From CAZDBA01 sp965224765 (GTDB lineage: Bacteria > Planctomycetota > Planctomycetia > Pirellulales > Pirellulaceae), in NCBI GenBank assembly GCA_965224765.1, contig CBDDAC010000030.1, positions 132,081-196,080 on the forward strand: a stretch of 64,000 nucleotides of DNA, read 5' to 3'. Under the pieces are notes generated by a model. That model saw only the letters and a program-made list of their open reading frames with translations. It did not search any database and was not told the origin of the DNA. How positions within the stretch are numbered: position 1 is the first letter of the stretch; the number at the start of each line of letters is the position of its first letter. A program made the position numbers and the translations under genes. Positions 35,501 through 44,494 of this stretch are shown here, in pieces.

Positions 35501-38500
35501 GCTGCAATGGAAACGTTGACGTTCTGAGAAGTGGATAGTTGAACCACGCTGACGCCCAGGGCTGTTTCTAAACCCACGCCATCACCAACTGCCAAGTCGT
35601 AAACATACTGTGTGGTAACACCCCAGGAAGCTGGCTTGCCAAGCCCAGCAAGTTGCGGGAGGTTTCGGTTGATGTTCTCGTTCAGGGCCTGAGTCCACAA
35701 AGTGCGGAATTGGACCTGCCCATTGTCCAGGTAACGAGTCGTCGATTCACTGTTGGTTTTTGCGTCTGTGGGGTTTAAAAGTGCTGAGTGGGTGTCGTAG
35801 TCAGCGACCTGGGCGGTATGAACAACGCGCCCAGAGGGATCGCTGCTTTGGATCTGCCCATGTCCCAGAGCATCGCGTGTACCAACCGTTTGGCCGCAAC
35901 AAGCTGCGTCGTAAAAGGTCGTTGCGGTGCGGTTGGAATCGGGAAGCCCGTTGGTTCCAGGTGCAATCACCGACTTACGACGACTGCTACGGTCGTAGGT
36001 GAATTCGGTCTTCATCGAAAGCGTTGACGAATTCGCTCCGTGGATCTGACTGATTTGATACTGGCCTGATGCATCGAATTGTCGGGTCGTTTCAACTCCT
36101 GCGGGATTTGTTGATTTGGTCGCGTTGCTCCAAACATCGTACTCACTTGTGCTAATCAGATTGGAGAAATTGACGGAGTCTGGTTTCCGAGAAAGCGACC
36201 GCCCCAAGGTGTCATAAGCTGTCAATTGCGTTGTGTTCAGGGCATTAATCAGGCTGACAATGTTACCGCTAAGATCCCGGATCGCATCGGTAACCAGAAT
36301 CGAAGGATTGGCTGCGGTGCTTGATGGGCGGCTTGCGTTCATCACTGCCGCGTTGTCAGCGTAGGTCGTGCTAGTGCTGGCAACTTGAACCGTACGAACA
36401 GTCGTTCCATCAGCTGCATATCCGAAGTAAGTTTTGCGAGTGTAGGCAGGCGTGAACGTACCCGAACTGACGGTGCCGAAGATACTTTCGTCACTGAACC
36501 GCATGTTCTCCTTGTATTCAGTGCGAGTAGCCTGGGCTTGTTCAGTTCCTCCACGCGTTCCCGTATAGCGAAGCGTTTCGGTCTGACGGCCTTTGTAATC
36601 GTAACTGTACTCGGCCGTTTTTCCGTCAGTAATCGTTTTGTTGGGTCGGGTTTCACCTGGCGAGTAGAAATAATTCGTTGTACTGACCTGATCACTCAAT
36701 CGTTCGAAAATGGTTGCAGGAGTTCCATTGATATCCACATTCGTAAGATCGGTATCGTAAGCAAGTGTTTGACTTCGAGTAGACACTCTTCCTGTCGAAT
36801 CCAGAGTCGTCGCACTGACGATGTTGCTGCGATCCTTGCGGTAAGTCGTCAGGCCATTGGAGGTGTAGGCGATTTCCTCGGTAGTTGCATCAGGATAGGT
36901 AGTTTTCACCAAGCGGTTACGAGAATCATACGCGTAGGTCGTTGTTTCGTTTCCGCTGTCTCGAATCACCGTCATGGAGACCAGGTTTTCGCCTGCCCAC
37001 GAGTACTGAGTTTCAGGTCGAGATGATTGATCTGGCGCAAGTGGCCTAAGAACTTTTTCTAATTGCTTGTTGGCTTTGTAGACATAGTCGGTACGAAGGT
37101 TCGCTGCGGGTGCTGTAATCGCTCCAGCGGCGTAGGCGTTTGTCGCTTCCCATTCCAACTGGCCATTGGAATTGTAGCCACGAATGTTCTGAATCGGAGT
37201 GGTGTTGGTGTCGGCGATTTCCGAGCCCGGCCCAGAAACATCCACCAAGCCTCGAACAATTCGGATCACTTGGCCATCGGTATTGTATTCAGTGAGTGTG
37301 ACGATCCCTTCTTGGTCACAATAATACGTTACCTGGTTGTCACCGTTGTACTGCCAAAGCTCATAAGACGTATCGGCGTAGTCGATTCTTGTCGTGTTGT
37401 TGCCGTTAGAACCATAACTTGGCGTGACTGCCGAACGAATCGAGCCATCGTCGACCATGCCAGGCTGGCCAAGTAGAACCTGTGCAGCTGTAGGTGGGTT
37501 GTTGCCCGTGGCATCTGTGTACTCTGGGTAGCTTGACTCGTATTGAATGTTGGTGAAGTTGTCGTAGCCCTGACCAGTTCCTGTCGTGTAAGAACTGCAA
37601 GCAGTCACTGAAACGCCATCGACCCATTCAATCAGGTCATCGTTTTCCTTAATCCGGTAATTGCCTGGATTGTTCAGGTCACGAAATACGGTCAAGTAGC
37701 GAATGCCGGCTCCGTCAGCAGCACCGACTAGAACGTTGGAAAATTGGTTAACCAGTTCATTCTCCCAAGTCCGGTAGTCTTGTGAGACGTAGAGCGTTTG
37801 CTCCTGGGGAACCGCTCCGAACTGCTCGTCCATCACGATCGTGGCTGCCTGCCACTGGGTATCCGTACCATAGGTGTAGGTGGCAATGGTTTCTTCCGCC
37901 AGAGTGCCGATCTTTCGAAGCACTTGATACAAGTAACCGTTGCCGTTGTAGGTGAATCGCAGAGACCGGTCGACAGTTCCCGAGTAACCTTGGGCCACAA
38001 TGTCGATATCGGAAACCACCCAACGTCCTGCCTGCTGGGAAGAGTTATACGTATAGGTCGCAGTATTGCCTTGCCAGTCCGTTCGGACATCCACCATCAG
38101 GATCTTCTTGGGAGCGCCCGTCAGTGCAGGATCCCCTGCGTTGTACTTGTAGGTGATCGTTTGAACTTTTCCCGCGGGGCTGGTGATCTCGGTCAACCGC
38201 GACATCGGAGCCACGGCAGTTCCCGGATCAATATCCACAAGTTCAGACTTCCACGTCCAGCCGGATCGACTTTTCACAATCGCAAAAACTGTTTGTGTAG
38301 CAATCGTATCTGGATCAGTCACCGTGTTACCCGAGCCATCTTCCAGCGCGATCGACATGAAATATAAGTTGGTGTCTGTTGCTACGCCATCGACATCGAT
38401 CTGGAAGACATAAGTTGACGAGGTAGCATCGAACTCAGCATAGTGAGCACGCCCGGAGGTTGGATCAAACAGAACAGCGACCTTGGTGCTGTTCACCAGA

Positions 38501-39279
38501 TGAAACTCAATTCGATGATCAATGCCCAGATAGGTTCCGGGAGAAAGATTGCCGATCGATTGTTGGTTGCTGGGAATGAATCCTAGATTGACTGCAATCA
38601 GGTTGTCTGCCCCAGCGGAACCAGGAGCAGAACTGCCACCGCAGCTACTGCAGCCGCTTCCTGCCTGACCGGCCAACGAATAGAGGGTGCTCCAGTTCGG
38701 GCCAGCCAATAGCTCATTGGGTGGGCAAACTGGCGAATACATAACCGGCTGCTCTCCCCCAGGCAAGCCATCATCAAAACAACCTCCATTTCCGTCACCA
38801 CAGGGATTTGGAGGATCCTGATCATTAATAACCGGATCGGGATTTGAACTGTTCCAGCTCCAAGTACCTTCAAAATGCGCCGAATGAACAGCATCGAGGT
38901 AGATGTATGAATGGCTGTAGCCAGTGACTGAACGTGAGCCTGAGAATGTTTTTGGGACTCCGACCACCATTGTGTCCACAGTCGTCGTGCCATTGATCGT
39001 TTTCATGATATTGACTGAACCAGTTTTGAAACTGTGGTCATATCTGACCTCACAGGTCCATTGAACATTACCGCTCGCAATGGTACTAGACTCGGAAATC
39101 AATACGAAGTCATCAAACCTTCCTGGATACGAATACTGGTCCGTAAAACTGATCGTCGGAGCAGTCACCAACTGAGCTGAAGTCGTTGCTGGAAAAACCA
39201 AACCAGCCAACAACAAAAGAGCCGTCAAGCAATGGAGTCGAGAAAGTTTAAAACTTGATTTTTTTGATTGTGTCGTCAT
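32536..39279 (-). CDS. Secreted RHS/YD-repeat protein
   Basis: 2247 residues from the ATG at 39279, chosen for the AGGA upstream; the frame extends six codons further. A signal peptide (about 14-35, ending TTSAQ) sends it out of the cytoplasm. A Gly/Ser/Cys-rich segment (about 160-225) is followed by many YD repeats (such as TYDANSNKLG, YDALGRMTS) that build a beta shell. The RHS core ends with GLMYYRARYYDPETSEFVSQDPLG and DPTG. The last 245 residues form a distinct tail with no toxin motif that I recognise, and its DNA looks more A/T-rich than the core. RHS tails are often toxins or variable binding domains. Next to it are a tiny lipoprotein ORF downstream and an anchored protein upstream. 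Confidence 0.88.
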   Translation of the reverse strand: MTTQSKKSSFKLSRLHCLTALLLLAGLVFPATTSAQLVTAPTISFTDQYSYPGRFDDFVLISESSTIASGNVQWTCEVRYDHSFKTGSVNIMKTINGTTTVDTMVVGVPKTFSGSRSVTGYSHSYIYLDAVHSAHFEGTWSWNSSNPDPVINDQDPPNPCGDGNGGCFDDGLPGGEQPVMYSPVCPPNELLAGPNWSTLYSLAGQAGSGCSSCGGSSAPGSAGADNLIAVNLGFIPSNQQSIGNLSPGTYLGIDHRIEFHLVNSTKVAVLFDPTSGRAHYAEFDATSSTYVFQIDVDGVATDTNLYFMSIALEDGSGNTVTDPDTIATQTVFAIVKSRSGWTWKSELVDIDPGTAVAPMSRLTEITSPAGKVQTITYKYNAGDPALTGAPKKILMVDVRTDWQGNTATYTYNSSQQAGRWVVSDIDIVAQGYSGTVDRSLRFTYNGNGYLYQVLRKIGTLAEETIATYTYGTDTQWQAATIVMDEQFGAVPQEQTLYVSQDYRTWENELVNQFSNVLVGAADGAGIRYLTVFRDLNNPGNYRIKENDDLIEWVDGVSVTACSSYTTGTGQGYDNFTNIQYESSYPEYTDATGNNPPTAAQVLLGQPGMVDDGSIRSAVTPSYGSNGNNTTRIDYADTSYELWQYNGDNQVTYYCDQEGIVTLTEYNTDGQVIRIVRGLVDVSGPGSEIADTNTTPIQNIRGYNSNGQLEWEATNAYAAGAITAPAANLRTDYVYKANKQLEKVLRPLAPDQSSRPETQYSWAGENLVSMTVIRDSGNETTTYAYDSRNRLVKTTYPDATTEEIAYTSNGLTTYRKDRSNIVSATTLDSTGRVSTRSQTLAYDTDLTNVDINGTPATIFERLSDQVSTTNYFYSPGETRPNKTITDGKTAEYSYDYKGRQTETLRYTGTRGGTEQAQATRTEYKENMRFSDESIFGTVSSGTFTPAYTRKTYFGYAADGTTVRTVQVASTSTTYADNAAVMNASRPSSTAANPSILVTDAIRDLSGNIVSLINALNTTQLTAYDTLGRSLSRKPDSVNFSNLISTSEYDVWSNATKSTNPAGVETTRQFDASGQYQISQIHGANSSTLSMKTEFTYDRSSRRKSVIAPGTNGLPDSNRTATTFYDAACCGQTVGTRDALGHGQIQSSDPSGRVVHTAQVADYDTHSALLNPTDAKTNSESTTRYLDNGQVQFRTLWTQALNENINRNLPQLAGLGKPASWGVTTQYVYDLAVGDGVGLETALGVSVVQLSTSQNVNVSIAAAITKLGESVANGGADLSLSTHNGSATLVISPDEKTMQVSISDAAGRSVMSALLSGPAATPPNQLLDWSCTQHDLVYNLSGVGDTQQTKQVDTDGNVVSRLSDGYGQGIGSLDQDSNLTQAEFNPGGQPLTVTNALSHDTTFVYDTLGRQTSMTTPAATTNSVYSATTGQLTSQSDGKSQSTSCQYDAIGRPSITTDRLNKQSTRSYYRTGQLASVSDAESRTTAYDYDVLGRRIELEMHAINGGTPQKTTYGYDSAGRMELVTLHSGAKRELSYEFSGMVDKVDYFAPSSSTPSGTDDFTYDAFLRRTGSTSSDNVTHTYAFTDRGQLDTDTTNYSTQNYVVDYDYDSRGRLNKITYPSGREVDYSFTNRGELDTVDWNGNEIENRAYDALGRMTSVDRAYVDETRVYDNANRVSSIANTNLGTASYTYDANSNKLGETWTGVMSNWSFTTEDSGASDPDGYDDEDRFIRFEQSGQSKDYDLVRSNIGNITDRKLNSTSQSRTFNEVHQLVNLASTEQTFDANGSLATSYTGMTLSWQEGNGRLDQTVVPSDATAGIEGTNEYGYNADNRRLWKKITRSGSVAEHNVFIYAGPNCIAEYNAGDAAASPEQEYIYGQAIDSLLLIAHDNNSERLNVLRNQQWSIAGLTKSSDGTIAELYSYDIFGNRTILAANGTTVRSASSYSNPYGYTSRRHDEESGLMYYRARYYDPETSEFVSQDPLGQIDGASTYRGYFAQNAVDPTGMTCKACACIVESVEIMRFGDEVTTIGNRRVETVAGQKDIPIFGTNFSARIRLKYVPSDVNRPCALFWGENVSEIFGTNPYGLVKNEWVNLYANWSPPQLPKDDEDLQASLDKPGLFPFYYQNQRHIQGKQECDKEGTVVDLELKDIPNVEGKGVVTLAGRNVGVKNISAKRRLSFDISVESGLETGPTRFARAQQFIKIDKGELDVDNSYFVIGADVDQKADWPGLPKPVQHLIFPKGQEIYPLD

Positions 39280-39341
39280 CGCAGTGTTCCTGAGCAAGAT
39301 GATGATCGAAATATTTTGAAAAAAGCAAAGCTGAAAAAAGC

Positions 39342-40166
39342 CTATTGCTTTGCTGGCAATGAAACTCGAATTGTGAATTTAGCGTGGTCGGAGTTTATCG
39401 GTGATGCAGCCAATACGTTGACCAGTCCTGATGAGCCAGGTCCCAATGTAAACTTGGCCGTCGCAACACCCTCTTTGTCTGCCGCAACCGTGATAGTTTT
39501 CAGTTGGTTCTCAAAAGTACCGATTTCCTGAGTGTGAAAAGCCACAGGGGCACCAGGATCCGCTTGGATCTTAAGTGAAACTGACTCGCCTTGAAGGAGG
39601 CTGATGAATGGCTCTGAAATCGCGGTCAGTCGTTTGACATTCGGCCCAGGTTGAGCCGACTGAAATACGCGTCCTGGCCTAATTTGATCCAGGTAAGTTT
39701 TCGGATCCGCATCGTATTCTTCTTTGTCAAATGGCTCAGGCAGAAAGAAAGTCGACTTTGCTACCTGGACATCCTTGACCTTATCTTGGTCCTGAACTTG
39801 AAGTTCTTCCATCAGGCCAGCAACTTGAGAATTCTCGTTCCCTTTGAGGAAGGGTGCTCGGCCAGGGTTGGGAAGTACGCCTTTGGCCGGTCTTCTCGGA
39901 ATGCTATTTGGTGCGTCGAAAACTAAATCGCGTTTAGGGCGACTAATATGCCCAATCTCGACTAGATCCTCGTCGCCAATTTTCAGCAGATTTGCCAATT
40001 CGGAATTGGCCTCTTCCTTAGAAAGCGGTTCAACAACCGCAGTACTTTCCGGTTCAAGAACTGACGCTTGCTCACGCTCACCGTCAAACCATCCTTCGCC
40101 AGCTCCCCACACAAGTACACCGGCGCCTACAACCAATGCGCCTACCAATATCCAGAACTTTTTCAT
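39342..40166 (-). CDS. Membrane-anchored protein preceding the RHS gene, with Ig-like C-terminus
   Basis: 274 residues. An N-terminal hydrophobic helix (about 4-22) without a cleavage site suggests an inner-membrane anchor. The middle (about 40-150) is acidic and low in structure. Residues about 160-270 are beta-rich with patterns such as GESVSLKIQADPG, LKTITVAADKEGVATAKFTLGPGSSGLVNVLA, similar to bacterial Ig-like (invasin/Big) domains. It ends 62 bp before the RHS start on the same strand and may be co-transcribed, which suggests a display or secretion role for the RHS protein. That role is inference. Confidence 0.65.
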   Translation of the reverse strand: MKKFWILVGALVVGAGVLVWGAGEGWFDGEREQASVLEPESTAVVEPLSKEEANSELANLLKIGDEDLVEIGHISRPKRDLVFDAPNSIPRRPAKGVLPNPGRAPFLKGNENSQVAGLMEELQVQDQDKVKDVQVAKSTFFLPEPFDKEEYDADPKTYLDQIRPGRVFQSAQPGPNVKRLTAISEPFISLLQGESVSLKIQADPGAPVAFHTQEIGTFENQLKTITVAADKEGVATAKFTLGPGSSGLVNVLAASPINSDHAKFTIRVSLPAKQ

Positions 40167-40736
40167 TTCCGCTGTTCCCTATTGCCTCAAGTTTTGCCTA
40201 AAAGATTTGTACCGTCTCAAAGAACAGATACAAGTCAATTTTCGTTCACATTATTTTATTGCCGGCTACCGCAACTTCCTTGCCAAACAATCAAGAAAAA
40301 CTTTTGTCATCGTGCTTTACGTGGGGAAGGAATACGAAAACTCATGTTGCATATAGGGTTATGTTTGCTATCAATAAGTCATTGCCAACGAATCTTTTTG
40401 TGGAAGGATGTGTAAATGTCACCGACTTTATTTTTTTGGGAAATACTTCCCGCTGAGAGACAGTGCTGTGGGTAGTTTGAACAATTCAAATGAGCAATAA
40501 CGAACGGCAAAACCGTAGGCCGATTCTTTGAGGGTAAAATAATAACCCATGGCTTGTAGGGCGTGGTTTATTCCCAAGGCGATTAAAAGTCGCGAACGGA
40601 CGGTTTGAACTTCTTGCGCGTCGTAGCGTCGAATTGGTTAGTGCATACAATTCAGCCCGTTGAATATCAAACAATCGAGAGATCGGTGAATTTTGTGTGA
40701 AACTGACCTCATAATTCTTATCAACAAGTGAATCTG
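40167..40736. other. Intergenic region between divergent genes
   Basis: About 570 bp, A/T-rich in the first 300. It should hold the promoters of the minus-strand anchored/RHS pair and of the plus-strand repeat protein. A 99-codon minus-strand frame (40486-40785) is open but has low-complexity, non-protein-like composition and overlaps the next gene, so I do not call it. Confidence 0.5.
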
Positions 40737-41945
40737 ATGGCGAAAAGAGGGCAGAAAAAGCTACAGCAGAAGTATTGGGACTCAATCAATCCAAAGTATG
40801 CCGACCTGAGGCATCCAGAGTGGGAGACTGACAAAGTACCCAGCAGATTCTGGAATGATCCCGAAAACCATCGCCGCTACATCAAATGGCTTGGGAAAAA
40901 GCTGAATATAAAAACTCTTGATGATTGGTATCGGGTTACTGGAGCCGACATTATCGAGAATTGCGACGGAGGAATTCTTCGGACCGGATACGAAGGCTCA
41001 GCAGTCGGATTGATCACAGCACTCGTTCCAAGACGCCAATGGCATGTTTGGAAGTTTACGGTCGTACCGAAAGGATTCTGGGATCTGAAGCAAAACCGCA
41101 TTGACTATCTCAAGTGGCTCGGAAAGGAGTTGGGTTACAAATCTCAGGAAGATTGGTATCAGGTTTGTGACAGCAGGATCAATCAAAATCTTGGCAGGGG
41201 AGCCACCAAGCGAAAAAGCCTCATCGAGCTTTTGTCCGAACTGTATCCTCGATACCAATGGCTCCCTTGGAAGTTCAAAAGGGTTTCAAGCCGTTTTTGG
41301 TCCAAGCGTGAGAATCGCTTGGACTACATGAAGTGGCTGGGAAAGAAGCTCAAATACAAGAAGCGTTCAGATTGGTACCAGGTGACCAAATCAGACTTCG
41401 TTGAGAATGATGGATTGGGGCTGCTGGAAAGATATCAAGACAGTCCTTTCCATATCATGAAAAACGTTTTTCCCAAGCATGATTGGAAGGCATGGCTCTT
41501 CATCAAGGTTCCAAAAGGGTTTTGGAAGCAAAAGAAAAACCGAATCGTTTACTTCCGCTGGCTCGGAAAACAGCTTGGATACAAAAAGCCTAGGGATTGG
41601 TGTCAAATTGGGCGAGACGACCTCCGTGACCATGAGGGATTTTCATTGCTTACCTTTTACCGGTGACGGCCTGATCAGGGCGTGATGGAACTGTATCCTA
41701 ACGTCACCTGGTATCCATGGCTTTTCAGTGGATTGACAGTTCCCAATGGTTACTGGAAGGTCAAAAAGAACCGATGTTTCTACTACCAGTGGCTTGCTAA
41801 AAAACTCAAGTTCCGATCCGCTGGCGACTGGTCTCGATTGACAACTGCAGACCTGCAACGAAATCGCGGCGTCACTCTATTGGACGACAAAACTATTGAT
41901 CAAATCAGAAAGGAAGCGACGGCAGATCGTAACGACCGCAAGTAG
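40737..41945 (+). pseudogene. Five-repeat protein interrupted by an in-frame TGA
   Basis: From ATG 40737 (GTG 40728 is also possible) 309 codons run to a TGA at 41664-41666; the same frame then continues 93 codons to 41945 with the same repeat pattern. Five units of roughly 75-80 residues each begin with a W/F core such as RFWNDPENHRRYIKWLGKKL and DWYRVT, later GYWKVKKNRCFYYQWLAKKL. Each unit continues to a YPxxxWxxWxF stretch. The TGA falls in a position that reads LLTFYR-stop-RPDQGVMELYP, exactly where other units have an ordinary residue. It is highly basic and aromatic, and may bind nucleic acid (inference). I do not recognise a named family. Either a nonsense mutation or readthrough explains the layout. 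Confidence 0.7.
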
Positions 41946-42066
41946 CAAGCAATATATGACAGGTCAATTCTATTTTCCCTAATAAAAGTTATCACTCAAA
42001 TCAGCAGGAGCCAAAAACACTCGGTCATTGGCGGCGAACCTTCAATCAACGAAGCCCTCTCCGTAG

Positions 42067-42372
42067 TGCCGGCAAAGGTTTTTGCCGCTGCGAGCGATGC
42101 AACACCGTCGTTCCAAGACCTCCGGAACTCACTTCATTCAACCCGATTTGCTCAAGCGCGACACCATCGTCTCCTCTCCACACGAACTCCGAGAAGATAA
42201 AACTGCAGGAGTTTACTACCATCACCAGGAAACCGGCAAGGAGATCATCGACCGTTGCGTTCTGCATGCCGAATTTTCAGGGACATTTTTGGTTCCCCCG
42301 GCAAAAGTAGAATTGATGTACAGCACACTTGAGCGAGGACATTCTGGGGGGTTCAAACTTAGGGTTGAGTAA
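42067..42372 (+). pseudogene. Probable C-terminal fragment of an alpha-2-macroglobulin
   Basis: The frame opens after TAG at 42064 with no convincing start codon. Residues corresponding to REDKTAGVYYHHQETGKEII, then RCVLHAEFSGTFLVPPAKVELMY and GHSGG, follow the pattern of the receptor-binding end of bacterial macroglobulins, where a G-T-F-x-x-P-P-A-x-x-E-x-M-Y stretch is followed by a short Gly-rich tail. The first 30 residues look unrelated. It is on the same strand as the truncated macroglobulin 14 kb upstream and fits as its far end. The match is from memory of the family pattern, not an alignment. Confidence 0.55.
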
Positions 42373-42702
42373 CCTCGAAGAATCCCACCGGTCATGCGCA
42401 TGCGTGAACTCCTTATTGAATCAGGTAGGTCTCGCATAACCCTGAATGGAACCGACTGACGAGAACATTGCTTCATTTGGCAACCTGAAAAACCAAGGAC
42501 ACCAACGGGGATCAGCCAAATCAAGACTTTAACATTTTCTTGAAAGGCGAAATCACCCGTTTTGCCGTTATCACTTCTTCGAATTTGCTTGGGAAAAACA
42601 AAATATCTGAAGAGTATTTTGACAACGCTTGTTTGGCGGCAATGCTGTAAATGTCGACCTCTACGTTTGATTCAATGCGCAGAGGCAAATCAAGGAGCGA
42701 TT
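42373..42702. other. Intergenic region upstream of the response regulator
   Basis: No gene is supported. A TTGACA at about 42619-42624 could be a -35 box for the response regulator, but no good -10 lies at normal spacing. Confidence 0.4.
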
Positions 42703-43137
42703 ATGATTCACGAAATTGACACCGAACCCCAACAACAACCTGATGGCGAACTGAACGTTCGTAAAATCCTGATCACCGAAGACGATGTCTGCCAGATGGA
42801 GATTCTGGAATTTCGGTTCAGTCAACAGGGCTTTCAAGTCATAAAAGCACAAACGGGACAACAGGCGATGGAGCTGGCTGCACAGCATCTTCCAGACGCC
42901 ATTTTGATGGATGTCGATCTGCCTGACATGAGCGGCATGGCGCTTTGCCGAAAACTGACAGATGCCGAAGCAACCGCCGATATCCCAATCGTCATTCTCA
43001 GTGGAAGTACCGATCAGGATATCGTTCGCCAAGCTCGATCAGCAGGGAGTAGCTTCTTCCTCCATAAGCCCTTCGATCCAACGGCCCTGCTTCTGCTGGT
43101 CAAGCAAGCAATCGATGACGCCAAGCAATGGATCTAA
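42703..43137 (+). CDS. Single-domain response regulator
   Basis: 144 residues from the ATG at 42703, preceded by AAGGAGCG; the frame extends 47 codons upstream but that part has no protein character. It is a stand-alone receiver: acidic pair ITEDD (about 25-28), phospho-acceptor Asp70 in LMDVDLPDMSG, Ser/Thr switch in VILSGS, and conserved Lys in LHKPFDP. With no output domain it should act through protein contacts, like CheY or phosphorelay intermediates. No kinase is adjacent; the hybrid kinase at 6.5 kb is far away. Confidence 0.9.
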   Translation: MIHEIDTEPQQQPDGELNVRKILITEDDVCQMEILEFRFSQQGFQVIKAQTGQQAMELAAQHLPDAILMDVDLPDMSGMALCRKLTDAEATADIPIVILSGSTDQDIVRQARSAGSSFFLHKPFDPTALLLLVKQAIDDAKQWI

Positions 43138-43395
43138 GGCCTGCGTGATGCTGCTCTGCATCGCTCAACGACTAGCGGCGATCCAACATCTGTGCGAGGC
43201 GCAGTCCAATTGAACCTCGCATGATCAAATCCTTCTGATACGACATTGACACAAAAAAGCCATTTGCTGGCGATCGCACAAGGTCCGGGACGCTGCCCTT
43301 TGGCCGTCCTCGAAGAGCTAGCGTATCTGAAATTGACGCAAACCGCTTGTGCCATCTAGTATCCGCCGATATCGATCAAGAATCTCACAATCGTA
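43138..43395. other. Intergenic region before MITE-like copy 2
   Basis: With the element that follows it makes a 414-bp gap. I see no gene, terminator or repeat of note in this part. Confidence 0.5.
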
Positions 43396-43529
43396 CTAGT
43401 GGTTTGTCATATCCAAAAATTGGAGCTGGCGACATTAGCCGTTTCGGCGCTAGCCACGGTTTTTGTCAGTTCAACCGCGGCTAGCGCCGAAACGGCTAAT
43501 CCCAAGATTAAGCTCTGACAGACCACTAG
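43396..43529. mobile_element. MITE-like inverted-repeat element, copy 2
   Basis: A 134-bp element bounded by CTAG on both sides. Ends CTAGTGGTTTGTCA and TGACAGACCACTAG are inverted repeats with one mismatch. Inside, 43434-43455 and 43479-43500 are perfect 22-base complements (ATTAGCCGTTTCGGCGCTAGCC and its inverse); beyond one A-C mismatch, CGGTT/AACCG adds five more pairs around an 11-nt loop. The copy at 6116-6248 has the same order of parts. The right end lies 22 bp before the start codon of the sulfotransferase gene, so it may form part of that gene's 5' untranslated region. Confidence 0.9.
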
Positions 43530-43551
43530 GCCGTTAAGCCAGGGAAGACGC

Positions 43552-44436
43552 ATGGCGGACAAATCGTATTTTTTCATTCGTGGACACATGAAGTCTGGCA
43601 CGAACTGGGTTTGCCAGTTGCTCAATCTTCATCCAGAAGTCCACAGCCGCGGCGAATACCATTGGCACCGGTACTTTGAGACCTACCAAAACAACAACGA
43701 GATTTTTTTCAACTTGGCGAAAGAGGAAAAGGCGAATCCGATCATTCGGAAACAATTGAATCAACTCGTCAAATCCTGCATGACCCAATACGCTGATAAC
43801 GATGCAAAATTTATTGGCGGCCGGACTCCTCACACACTCTATCCCATCGTCCTGCCACGAGCGCCCCATATCAGCGTTGTGCGAGATTGCCGCGACGTTC
43901 TGATAAGCAAAGTCTTTCATCACTTCAATATGCCCCACATCTCGAAATTGTTTGAGCAAAGCGAATTGATGCGAGAACTCCATCGAGAGTTCAAAAACGA
44001 CCCTTGGTTTTTCCAAAAGAATCCGGATCAACTTTTAAGCAACGAGTCGTTTGTTCGCTATACATGCTCGACCTGGGTCAGCTTTATGCGTTGCGATCGA
44101 AATACGGCTGACAAGCAACCTTCGCTTCCGCTGATGTTTGTTCGCTATGAAGATCTTCACGAACAAGTCGACGACATACGCGAAAAGATGTATCACTTCA
44201 TCGGCGCAGATCCGGAACTTGCCGCATCCATTCCTCGCTACCTCCGCCCTGGACACAACAGTGAAAACCCGGACAAATTCAATCGCAAGGGACAGGTGGG
44301 CGATTGGCAGAATTACATGACTCAACAAGCCAAGCAATGGATCAACGAAGAAGCCGGAACCGAATTAATCAATCAAGGCTATGTCCAGAACCTTGACTGG
44401 ACTTGCCCTCGTCTGCACCGCCGCAAGTCCGCATAG
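43552..44436 (+). CDS. Sulfotransferase domain protein
   Basis: 294 residues. The 5'-phosphosulfate-binding loop GHMKSGTNWV is at residues 11-20, the 3'-phosphate-binding strand/helix in VVRDCRDVLIS (about 105-115), and the C-terminal loop FNRKGQVGDWQNYM at about 240-253. These are the standard PAPS-binding elements, so it should transfer sulfate to a hydroxyl or amine. The acceptor is unknown; planctomycetes have many such enzymes next to polysaccharide genes. No signal or membrane segment, so the enzyme is cytosolic. It converges on ftsH. Confidence 0.9.
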   Translation: MADKSYFFIRGHMKSGTNWVCQLLNLHPEVHSRGEYHWHRYFETYQNNNEIFFNLAKEEKANPIIRKQLNQLVKSCMTQYADNDAKFIGGRTPHTLYPIVLPRAPHISVVRDCRDVLISKVFHHFNMPHISKLFEQSELMRELHREFKNDPWFFQKNPDQLLSNESFVRYTCSTWVSFMRCDRNTADKQPSLPLMFVRYEDLHEQVDDIREKMYHFIGADPELAASIPRYLRPGHNSENPDKFNRKGQVGDWQNYMTQQAKQWINEEAGTELINQGYVQNLDWTCPRLHRRKSA

Positions 44437-44494
44437 GGCGCTGCATCACCGATAAAAGAAAGTCGGCCGGCAGATACCGGGCCTGATCTGGATG

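Noticed and set aside
40486..40785. 99-codon minus-strand frame upstream of the repeat protein
   Set aside because: Low-complexity composition, overlaps the start of the plus-strand repeat gene, no motif.
43407..43625. ORF in the hairpin element that reads like a signal peptide
   Set aside because: It is a by-product of the inverted repeat and overlaps the sulfotransferase in antisense.
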